DNA from: Oscillospiraceae bacterium
Lineage (GTDB): Bacteria > Bacillota > Clostridia > Oscillospirales > Ruminococcaceae
Assembly (NCBI GenBank): GCA_019420135.1
Contig: JAHZHS010000142.1
Coordinates: forward strand, 1 to 5,172
Length of the DNA: 5,172 nucleotides
Direction of reading: 5' to 3'
Positions within the stretch are counted from its first letter, which is position 1. Each line of letters opens with the position of its first letter. Below are positions 1-4,910 of the stretch, piece by piece. A program made the position numbers and the translations under genes. A model generated the notes under the pieces. That model did no database searches and had not been told where the DNA came from. It saw only the letters and a program-made list of their open reading frames with translations.

Positions 1-3
1 GTC

Positions 4-84
4 AAACTTCATCAAACCATATCAAAAGGAAAAGCCCGGAAAACCACGGTTTTCCGAGCTTTTTGAGCAAATTTGATAAAGTTT
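4..84. repeat. 13-bp inverted repeat enclosing the rpsI terminator
   Basis: The arms at 4-16 (aaacttcatcaaa) and 72-84 (tttgataaagttt) are reverse complements at 12 of 13 positions. In the minus-strand transcript the one mismatch is a U·G wobble, so all 13 positions can pair. The pair surrounds the terminator hairpin at 30-63, and its inner 5' arm reaches into the rpsI stop codon (83-85). The left arm also lies in a short 10-base periodicity: TCAAA begins at 2, 12 and 22. The pairing is read directly; any function, such as 3'-end stability, is inference. Confidence 0.5.
30..64 (-). terminator. Intrinsic terminator of the rplM-rpsI operon
   Basis: On the minus strand a stem of up to 16 bp (arms 48-63 and 30-45, one U·G pair) closes on a short loop around 46-47. 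It is A-rich on the 5' side and runs into CTTTTCCTTTT on the 3' side. It begins 19 bases after the rpsI stop codon. Because it is flanked by A and T runs on both sides, it could also stop a plus-strand transcript entering from the left, but no such gene is visible. Confidence 0.88.
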
Positions 85-481
85 AGCGCTTGCTGAACTG
101 CGGAGCGCGACGAGCAGCCTTGAGGCCGTACTTCTTACGCTCTTTCATACGAGGATCGCGGGTCAGGAAGCCAGCCTTCTTGAGGGCGGGACGCAGAGCC
201 GGATCGTACTGCAGCAGGGCGCGGGACAGGCCATGGCGGATAGCGCCGGCCTGGCCGGAGCAGCCGCCGCCGATGACGTTGACAACGACGTCAAACTTGC
301 CGTCGGTCTCGGTCAGGACCAGGGGGCTGCGGACGAGCAGCTTGAGGGTCTCGAGGCCGAAGTAGTCCTCGATATCGCGGCCGTTGATGGTGACCTTGCC
401 GGTGCCATTGTAGACGCGGACGCGGGCAACGGAATGCTTACGACGACCGGTGCCGTAGAAGTAAGGTTTTGTCTCGTACAT
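83..481 (-). CDS. rpsI: 30S ribosomal protein uS9 (S9)
   Basis: This is a 132-residue protein of the small ribosomal subunit, close to the 130 residues of E. coli S9. It shows the N-terminal GTGRRKHSVARV block (about 10-21), the family signature GGGCSGQAGAIRHGLSRALL at 71-90, and the basic tail ending QFSKR, whose last residues in this family reach the P-site tRNA. I chose the ATG at 481 because GGGAGG (491-496) lies 9 bases upstream. An upstream in-frame TTG at 502 would overlap the rplM stop codon and has no suitable site. It follows rplM with a 17-base gap, the usual rplM-rpsI order, and must share its promoter. Nothing looks damaged. Confidence 0.98.
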   Translation of the reverse strand: MYETKPYFYGTGRRKHSVARVRVYNGTGKVTINGRDIEDYFGLETLKLLVRSPLVLTETDGKFDVVVNVIGGGCSGQAGAIRHGLSRALLQYDPALRPALKKAGFLTRDPRMKERKKYGLKAARRAPQFSKR

Positions 482-498
482 ATTCGATTGCCTCCCTA

Positions 499-930
499 TC
501 AAAGTTCGACAGCTTCAGGCTTCTGGGCAGCATGGGCATGCTCAGAGGTCTTGTAGCAGTGCAGGCGGGTGAGGGCCTTGGCGCCGATGGTGTTCGAGGG
601 GATCATACCCTTGACGGCGTAGGTCATGGCCTTATCGCTGTTCTCGGCCATCAGCTTTTTGTACTGGGTCTCCTTGAGGCCGCCGATGTACAGCGAATGG
701 GTGCGGTGGAACTTCTTCTCCAGCTTCTTGCCGGTCAGAACAGCCTCATCACAGTTGATGATGATGACGTGATCACCGCAGTCGACGTTCGGGGTGAACG
801 TGACTTTATCCTTGCCGCGCAGCAGCACGGCAGCCTTGGCAGCAACGCGGCCGAGGGGCTTGCCCGCGGCGTCGATCACATACCACTTGCGGTCAGCCAT
901 CTCTGCGGGCTTTGCGAGAGTAGTGCTCAT
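499..930 (-). CDS. rplM: 50S ribosomal protein uL13 (L13)
   Basis: This is a 143-residue large-subunit protein, against 142 in E. coli. After a short variable start (MSTTLAKPAEMADR) come the conserved WYVIDAAGKPLGRVA block (16-30), LRGK at 37-40, the central FTPNVDCGDHVIIIN region (45-59), and the signature region VKGMIPSNTIGAKALTRL (107-124). The start is the ATG at 930, with GGAGG (939-943) 8 bases upstream; an in-frame ATG 15 bases further upstream would place the coding region over that ribosome binding site. uL13 is an early assembly protein of the 50S subunit. It is the first gene of the operon, downstream of a strong promoter and structured leader that may mediate feedback control. Confidence 0.98.
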   Translation of the reverse strand: MSTTLAKPAEMADRKWYVIDAAGKPLGRVAAKAAVLLRGKDKVTFTPNVDCGDHVIIINCDEAVLTGKKLEKKFHRTHSLYIGGLKETQYKKLMAENSDKAMTYAVKGMIPSNTIGAKALTRLHCYKTSEHAHAAQKPEAVEL

Positions 931-1016
931 AATGTAAACCTCCATCCAATTTCCAGGGCCGGGAAGGCCCCGGACCTATCGTCAAGCGCGGCACAAGATC
1001 CGCGCCGTTTTGCGCA
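931..1016 (-). promoter_or_regulatory. Structured 5' leader of rplM (candidate L13 leader)
   Basis: The predicted transcript carries an approximately 86-nt untranslated leader with two clear hairpins. The first (985-1006) has a GCGCGG/CCGCGC stem plus a closing G·U pair around an 8-nt loop. The second (952-974) has 9 bp including one G·U around a 5-nt loop, and ends 8 bases before the GGAGG site. Neither is followed by a U run, so they are not terminators. Firmicutes rplM genes are known to carry L13 leader RNAs thought to give autoregulation. I infer a similar role from position and structure and have not matched the Rfam consensus. Confidence 0.6.
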
Positions 1017-1022
1017 AGTGTG

Positions 1023-1051
1023 ATTATAGCAAATCTGCGCTCTTTCGTCAA
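1023..1051 (-). promoter_or_regulatory. Strong sigma-A promoter of rplM-rpsI
   Basis: On the minus strand, TTGACG (-35, 1046-1051) and TATAAT (-10, 1023-1028) are separated by exactly 17 bases, with a TG one base before the -10 (extended -10). Immediately upstream, 1063-1077 is A-rich (AAATTAAAAAAATCA), at about -47 to -61, which fits an UP element for the RNA polymerase alpha subunit. The predicted start is near 1016, inside a TTGCGCAA palindrome (1010-1017). Such a near-consensus promoter suits a ribosomal protein operon. Confidence 0.92.
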
Positions 1052-1090
1052 TAGGGGAAAGCTGATTTTTTTAATTTATCCTGCACAAGC

Positions 1091-1132
1091 TCTTGAATTC
1101 TCTTGTTTTCTCTCTCTAGCTCTCGTTTTCTC
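1091..1132. repeat. 10-base-phased pyrimidine tract
   Basis: Successive 10-base blocks begin with TCT: TCTTGAATTC at 1091, TCTTGTTTTC at 1101, TCTCTCTAGC at 1111 and TCTCGTTTTC at 1121. The segments 1101-1112 and 1121-1132 match at 11 of 12 positions. The spacing is close to one helical turn, and the tract lies 40-85 bases upstream of the rplM -35 box, purine-rich on the transcribed-gene strand. A role in DNA curvature or protein binding is only a suggestion. Confidence 0.4.
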
Positions 1133-1478
1133 AAATGCGATTTTTCAAAACTGCTTCACAGAGAGCCCGGAAACGGCGCCCTTCGCAACAGGATTCCGGA
1201 CTCTCCGCCTGTGGCTGTCGGAACGTCCTTTTCCGGGCGAAGTATCTGGAAGCATCTGAAGGAAACTTCCCCACCGGGTTCGCAGCATGCTTTCCATTGG
1301 GAATTGCTTAATAGTAAGCGGTCAGACCGTATTGCGGCGGTCCAGCCGCTCTGTGCGGGAAAAAAGTCGCTGTCGGCGCAGAGAGCAGGGAAGTCTTTTG
1401 CTGCTATATCCGGAGGGAGCGGTCCTGAACCAGGAGCAAATCTGCTGCTGACAGACATATCCGTAAATTCTGTCCGCG

Positions 1479-1507
1479 TGCAAAATACAAAAATCCGCCA
1501 TTTTGCA
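1479..1507. repeat. 8-bp inverted repeat TGCAAAAT/ATTTTGCA
   Basis: TGCAAAAT (1479-1486) and ATTTTGCA (1500-1507) are perfect reverse complements with a 13-base spacer, and a further GTGCAAA occurs at 1531-1537. They sit 60-90 bases upstream of the T-box promoter -35 box. This could be a regulator binding site or a weak hairpin. No U run follows, so it is unlikely to be a terminator. Confidence 0.35.
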
Positions 1508-1566
1508 TAAAATTTCTGAACTAATTTGGGGTGCAAATGAAAAAGCGACAAATTGTTAAGAAATTA

Positions 1567-1595
1567 TTGACAACGGCGAATCAGGAGACTAAAGT
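1567..1595 (+). promoter_or_regulatory. Promoter of the T-box leader and cstA-like gene
   Basis: A perfect -35 hexamer TTGACA (1567-1572) is followed, after 17 bases, by TAAAGT (1590-1595), which matches the -10 consensus at four of six positions. The surroundings (1541-1570) are A/T-rich. Transcription from about 1602 would begin just before the first T-box Stem I element near 1615. The weak -10 leaves the exact start uncertain. Confidence 0.72.
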
Positions 1596-1601
1596 ATTAG
1601 C

Positions 1602-1930
1602 CATATCGACCAAATGCAGTGAACGGGACATGATCCGCGGCAGCCGGCTTCCAGAAAGCCGCCGGTTGTGCGAGGCGGCAGCAAAAGCGCCGCGGACCCT
1701 CACCCGCCAGCAGCCAAGGTGAGAAAGCACAGCGTTGTGCGCGCCGTGCAATAGCCGCGGCCGGATGCCCACCGTTACAGGGGCGCGCAGCCGGATTGGC
1801 TGCGGCAGAGGTGGCCGTCCGGGCAAGCGGACGGCAAACGAAGTGGTATCGCGGAGGAGTGTCAGGCCTTCGTCTTCGGTTCCCCACCGGCAAAACGGGA
1901 GGGGACGGAAGACGAAGGCCTGTTTTGTTT
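1602..1930 (+). promoter_or_regulatory. T-box riboswitch (apparent Leu specifier CUC)
   Basis: This leader senses tRNA charging: an uncharged tRNA pairs with the specifier codon and the T-box bulge, and stabilises an antiterminator. Stem I: a lower helix CGGG/CCCG (1624-1627 with 1703-1706), a 6x6 specifier loop whose 3' strand carries CUC (1699-1701) followed by A1702, an 8-bp helix (1634-1641 with 1689-1696), an AG-bulge-like AGAAAG (1653-1658), and a terminal helix GCCGCC/GGCGGC (1658-1663, 1674-1679) with loop GGUUGUGCGA. Further hairpins lie at 1727-1740 and 1787-1803. Stem III is GCCGTCCG/CGGACGGC (1814-1821, 1828-1835). The antiterminator pairs CGAAG (1839-1843) with CUUCG (1874-1878) and GCGGAGG (1851-1857) with CCUUCGU (1867-1873), leaving the 7-nt bulge UGGUAUC (1844-1850; consensus UGGNACC). 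U1847 would pair with a discriminator base A73, which fits tRNA-Leu. Element identity is seen in sequence; the amino acid is inferred from the codon beside the conserved purine. Confidence 0.92.
1864..1930 (+). terminator. Regulated terminator of the T-box leader
   Basis: AGGCCTTCGTCTTC (1864-1877) and GAAGACGAAGGCCT (1908-1921) form a perfect 14-bp stem. The enclosed loop folds further through UCCCC/GGGGA (1881-1885, 1901-1905), and the T-rich tail TGTTTTGTTT runs from 1921 to 1930. The 5' arm shares bases 1867-1877 with the antiterminator, so the two folds exclude each other, as expected for transcriptional T-box control. The cstA-like start codon lies 42 bases downstream. Confidence 0.93.
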
Positions 1931-1972
1931 GCGGCATTTGGTCGGTGGATACAGAAAAGAGGTAAGAGAATC

Positions 1973-3682
1973 ATGAACACGCTTGTCATCGTATTGATCG
2001 CTGCGGTCTGCCTGGCTGCGGCCTACGCCCTCTACGGGCGCTGGCTGGCAAAGACCTGGGGCATTGATCCCAAGGCAGTCACCCCGGCCCATCGTTTCCA
2101 GGACGGAAAGGACTACGTCCCCACCGACGGCTGGACCGTCTTCAGCCACCAGTTTTCCTCCATTGCAGGTGCGGGCCCTGTCACCGGTGCCATTCAGGCT
2201 GCCGCATTCGGCTGGCTGCCGGTCCTGCTGTGGATTCTGATCGGCGGTATCTTCTTCGGTGCTGTCACCGACTTCGGCGCTCTGTATGCCAGTGTCAAGA
2301 ATGACGGCAAATCCATGGGCCTGCTGATTGAAAAGTATATCGGCAAGTTCGGCCGCAAGGTTTTCCTGCTGTTCTGCTGGCTGTTCACCCTGCTGGTCAT
2401 TGCGGCCTTCGCCGACATGGTGGCGGGCACCTTCAACGCCTATGAGGTCGTGGACGGTGTGACCCAGCTGTCCGCCAGTGCCCGTCCCAACGGCGCAGCC
2501 GGCTGCATCTCGCTGTTCTTCATCGTCTTTGCCATGCTGCTGGGCCTGATCCAGAAGAAGTTCCATTTCACCGGTTGGAAAGAGATCGTTGCCGGCCTGG
2601 TTTGCACCGTGGCGGCTCTGGCTCTCGGTATGCTGCTGCCCATCACCCTGGGCAAGGAAGCCTGGCTGTACATCACCTTCGTCTACATCTTCTTTGCGGC
2701 AACGCTGCCCATGTGGCTGCTGAAACAGCCCCGTGACTTCATGACCACCTTCATGTTCGTCGGCATGATCGCCGGCGCCGTGCTGGGCCTGCTGGTTGCC
2801 CATCCTTCCATGAACCTGCCCGTCTACACCGGCTTCGACAATGCAAGCCTGGGCACTCTGTTCCCCATCCTCTTCGTCACCGTGGCCTGCGGCGCCATCT
2901 CCGGCTTCCACAGCCTGGTCTCTTCCGGCACCTCCTCCAAGACGGTGGACAATGAAAAGGATATGCTCAACGTCGGTTACGGCGCTATGGTCACCGAGAG
3001 CCTGCTGGCTGTCCTGGCCCTCTGCGTTGCCGGTGCTGCCGCCGCTGCGGACGGTACCCCCGCAGCCGGCACTCCCTTCCAGATCTTCTCCAGCGGCGTT
3101 GCCGGTTTCCTGGAAATGTTCGGTGTCCCTGTCTATGTGGCACAGTGCTTCATGACCATGTGCGTTTCCGCTCTGGCTCTGACCAGCCTGGATGCCGTCG
3201 CCCGTATCGGCCGTATGAGCTTCCAGGAACTGTTCAGCGTGGATGACATGAAGAACGCTGAGGGCTGGCGCAAGCTGCTCTGCAACACCTGGTTCTCCAC
3301 CATCGTCACCCTGGTGTTCGGCTTTGTCCTGGCCAAGATCGGCTACTCCAACATCTGGCCGCTGTTCGGCTCCGCCAACCAGCTGCTTAGCGCTCTGGTC
3401 CTGGCAACCCTCTGCGTCTTCCTGAAAGTCACCGGCCGCAGCAACAAGATGCTGTTCCCGCCGCTCATCATCATGCTCTGCGTGACCTTCACCGCTCTGG
3501 TCCAGCGCCTCATCGCTCTGGTCCAGGCTGTGGCTGCCGGCAGTGCTACCTTCTGGGTGGAAGGCCTGCAGCTCATCATCGCTGTGCTGCTCATCGCCCT
3601 GGGCCTGACCATCGTGGTCAGCTCGGTCAAGGCATACCTCTCCTCCCGCAAGGATTCGGAGAAGGCCGAAGCCAAGGCATAA
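1973..3682 (+). CDS. cstA: CstA-family transporter (carbon starvation protein A)
   Basis: This is a 569-residue multi-pass inner membrane protein, shorter than E. coli CstA (about 700). Family blocks visible in order: a first hydrophobic segment (2-21); HQFSSIAGAGPVTGAI at 59-74; GAVTDFGALYASVKNDGKSMG at 96-116; ACGAISGFHSLVSSGTSSKT at 305-324; TSLDAVARIGRMSFQEL at 404-420; WPLFGSANQLLSAL at 462-475. It ends in a charged cytoplasmic-looking tail. E. coli CstA and its relative BtsT are pyruvate transporters, and CstA is also linked to peptide use in several bacteria; the substrate here is unknown. The start is the ATG at 1973, with AAGAGGT (1957-1963) 9 bases upstream. The frame stays open back to 1796, but that part is the T-box leader. 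Transcription is under T-box control, so its expression should rise when the sensed tRNA is uncharged. No LytS/LytTR-type two-component pair, the usual partner of BtsT, lies within the window. Confidence 0.93.
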   Translation: MNTLVIVLIAAVCLAAAYALYGRWLAKTWGIDPKAVTPAHRFQDGKDYVPTDGWTVFSHQFSSIAGAGPVTGAIQAAAFGWLPVLLWILIGGIFFGAVTDFGALYASVKNDGKSMGLLIEKYIGKFGRKVFLLFCWLFTLLVIAAFADMVAGTFNAYEVVDGVTQLSASARPNGAAGCISLFFIVFAMLLGLIQKKFHFTGWKEIVAGLVCTVAALALGMLLPITLGKEAWLYITFVYIFFAATLPMWLLKQPRDFMTTFMFVGMIAGAVLGLLVAHPSMNLPVYTGFDNASLGTLFPILFVTVACGAISGFHSLVSSGTSSKTVDNEKDMLNVGYGAMVTESLLAVLALCVAGAAAAADGTPAAGTPFQIFSSGVAGFLEMFGVPVYVAQCFMTMCVSALALTSLDAVARIGRMSFQELFSVDDMKNAEGWRKLLCNTWFSTIVTLVFGFVLAKIGYSNIWPLFGSANQLLSALVLATLCVFLKVTGRSNKMLFPPLIIMLCVTFTALVQRLIALVQAVAAGSATFWVEGLQLIIAVLLIALGLTIVVSSVKAYLSSRKDSEKAEAKA

Positions 3683-3706
3683 TCGCCTGACACATCATAC
3701 CTATAC

Positions 3707-3744
3707 AAAGGCCGCGGCCCTGCAACAAGGGCTGCGGCCTTTTT
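3707..3744 (+). terminator. Intrinsic terminator after the cstA-like gene
   Basis: A 15-bp stem with one G·U pair (arms 3707-3721 and 3728-3742) and the loop GCAACA ends in five T residues (3740-3744). It lies 24 bases after the stop codon. It makes the transporter a single-gene transcript and separates it from the membrane protein gene at 3860. Confidence 0.95.
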
Positions 3745-3786
3745 CGATTCTTTCCGGTCACAGGACGCTCTTGCCGGGCTGCTGCC

Positions 3787-3816
3787 TTGTTTCCCTGCCG
3801 GCACCGGGTGTAAAAT
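3787..3816 (+). promoter_or_regulatory. Possible promoter of the 3860 gene
   Basis: TTGTTT (3787-3792) and TAAAAT (3811-3816) are 18 bases apart. The -10 matches consensus at five of six positions; the -35 is weak (TTG only). Its position between the upstream terminator and the ribosome binding site at 3844 is right, and a start near 3823 would exclude an alternative ATG at 3815. This is a candidate only. Confidence 0.4.
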
Positions 3817-3859
3817 GGAAACAGGAATAAAGACAGTTTCTGCGGGGGAGGAAAACCGG

Positions 3860-4801
3860 ATGGATAACAATCTCTTGGGGTATGGCATTCTGCTGTGGGG
3901 GTTGATTGGGGCTGCGGCGGTCCTTTTGGGGCTGGCGGTCCTTTCCCGCCGCAAAATCCCTCAAAAGAAGGGCAGCCCCGACACCAACTCCCTGTGGTAC
4001 GGTATCCACAAACTCTGCCGTGGACTGCTGCTTCTGCCGCTGATAGCCGCCGGGGCGTTGGCCGCAGCCTTTGTCCGCACCGGGGGACAGCCCCAGGGCA
4101 ATGCGGTACATCTGGGAATCATGCTGGGATATTGTGCCCTCTGCTTTGTGATCATCGGCAGTGCGCTGCTGATCTGGCGTCCCTGGTATATCGCGCGGCG
4201 GGCTGCCCGGGAGGCAACGGCGGATAATCAGCGGTTTACGGTGCGCCCCGGGCTGGCTATCGCAGGGACCTGCCTGATCTGCGGGAGCATCTGGATCATC
4301 ATGATCGTGGTGATCGTCGTGCTATTCTATCCGGGAGAGCTGGATCAGGTCTGGCCCATCTATCTGGTGGGACTGGGACATTACCTGGGCGGGGGCCTTT
4401 CTTTGCTGCTGCCGGTCATGCATGTGGAGGGGGAGGACTGCCGTTACCGGGAATGGAATTTGCGTCAGTGCCGCTTTTCGCTGAGCGATGTGGCCCTCTG
4501 TGAGCTGACCTGCCAGAGTGAGCAGGTCTGCGGTGCCATCCGGCTGAAGGGAAGGCTTCGCGGCAGGACCCCGCCCTCCGCGGCCCTGCCTATCCTGCAG
4601 CAGCGGGAAGTCAGCAGGGCGGGCATCGGCTGCGTGCTCAGCGGCATCACCGTCACGCTGTACGACGGGGAGGGCAACCGCCTGTGCCGCTTTTACGGCA
4701 ATGCCAGGAACCTGCCCCTGCTGTTGAAACGGCTGGAGACCCGCTGCCGGTTCAGCCGTCCGTTCTGCATTCTTCTGGGAGAACGGGAGGATGACCTCTG
4801 A
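3860..4801 (+). CDS. Uncharacterised Cys-rich membrane protein, possible PH-like C-terminal domain
   Basis: I do not recognise this 313-residue protein. Five hydrophobic segments can be seen at about 5-28, 52-72, 85-106, 131-157 and 164-187, followed by a soluble part of about 125 residues. The end of that part, ITVTLYDGEGNRLCRF then NARNLPLLLKRLE (263-292), has the strand-turn-strand plus helix pattern seen at the end of bacterial PH-like domains; this is a resemblance, not an assignment. The protein has 14 cysteines, including CALC (92-95) and CLIC (138-141) inside predicted membrane segments and CELTC at 214-218. The start is the ATG at 3860, with GGGGGAGG (3844-3851) 8 bases upstream; an in-frame ATG at 3815 lacks such a site. 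It probably forms its own transcript between two terminators, so the neighbours say little about its role. Confidence 0.85.
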   Translation: MDNNLLGYGILLWGLIGAAAVLLGLAVLSRRKIPQKKGSPDTNSLWYGIHKLCRGLLLLPLIAAGALAAAFVRTGGQPQGNAVHLGIMLGYCALCFVIIGSALLIWRPWYIARRAAREATADNQRFTVRPGLAIAGTCLICGSIWIIMIVVIVVLFYPGELDQVWPIYLVGLGHYLGGGLSLLLPVMHVEGEDCRYREWNLRQCRFSLSDVALCELTCQSEQVCGAIRLKGRLRGRTPPSAALPILQQREVSRAGIGCVLSGITVTLYDGEGNRLCRFYGNARNLPLLLKRLETRCRFSRPFCILLGEREDDL

Positions 4802-4834
4802 CCGGCCGCCCCGCCCGGACGGAACAGACAACAA

Positions 4835-4875
4835 AAGCGCCGCCCTTCCCGTTGGCCATGGGAAAGGCGGCGCTT
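4835..4875 (-). terminator. Convergent terminator between prfC and the 3860 gene
   Basis: AAGCGCCGCC (4835-4844) pairs perfectly with GGCGGCGCTT (4866-4875), and TTCCC (4846-4850) pairs with GGGAA (4860-4864) around a 9-nt loop. Between them C4845 faces A4865. In the minus-strand RNA this becomes G·U, giving a continuous 16-bp stem followed by TTTTGTTGT, so it is best suited to stopping prfC. On the plus strand it has one mismatch and a weaker tail (CTTCCTTATTATATA), and may still stop the membrane gene 33 bases after its end. Confidence 0.88.
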
Positions 4876-4910
4876 CCTTATTATATATAAGAGAGGGGCC
4901 CGGCGTAAGA

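Larger units (their letters stand above)
1079..1566. other. Intergenic stretch with no convincing gene
   Basis: These 488 bases lie between the divergent rplM and T-box promoters. Open frames exist on both strands (1103-1510 plus, 1156-1551 minus), but neither has a convincing ribosome binding site or a recognisable protein family, and they overlap each other. The stretch contains a pyrimidine-rich 10-base-phased tract (1091-1132), short hairpin-forming pieces (TCCTGAACCAGGA near 1423-1435; GCGGC/GCCGC near 1334-1349) and an inverted repeat at 1479-1507. It could be a decayed region, spacer or an unknown small RNA. I cannot assign a function. Confidence 0.5.

Noticed and set aside
482..502. 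TTG start at 502 extending rpsI by 7 residues
   Set aside because: It overlaps the rplM stop, and the ATG at 481 has a well-placed GGGAGG.
931..945. Upstream in-frame ATG (945) of rplM
   Set aside because: It would place the GGAGG at 939-943 inside the coding region; the ATG at 930 has correct spacing to it.
1270..1300. GGGTTCGCAGC resembling a tRNA T-arm
   Set aside because: No matching acceptor, D or anticodon arms around it.
1103..1551. Overlapping open frames of about 130 residues on both strands in the intergenic region
   Set aside because: No convincing ribosome binding site, no hydrophobic or domain pattern I recognise, and the two overlap each other; best read as chance openness in noncoding sequence.
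1537..1556. Possible catabolite-responsive element around TGAAAAAGCGACAAA
   Set aside because: The central CG is out of register with the cre consensus, so it does not qualify as a CcpA site.
1531..1722. Short lysine-rich plus-strand frame starting at GTG/ATG near 1531-1540
   Set aside because: It runs across the T-box promoter and into Stem I, where the RNA reading explains the sequence far better.
1862..2911. 349-residue open frame on the minus strand opposite the cstA-like gene
   Set aside because: It is antisense to a clear CstA protein, rich in Gly, Gln, Glu and His as expected from GC-rich reverse reading, and has no known family or ribosome binding site.
3815..3859. Upstream ATG giving 15 more residues to the membrane protein
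   Set aside because: No good ribosome binding site in front of it and it overlaps the likely -10 box; the ATG at 3860 has GGGGGAGG at 8 bases.
4322..4834. 170-residue minus-strand open frame opposite the membrane protein gene
   Set aside because: Antisense shadow with GC-rich composition bias; the plus strand has the ribosome binding site and hydrophobic segments, and this frame begins inside the intergenic sequence without support.
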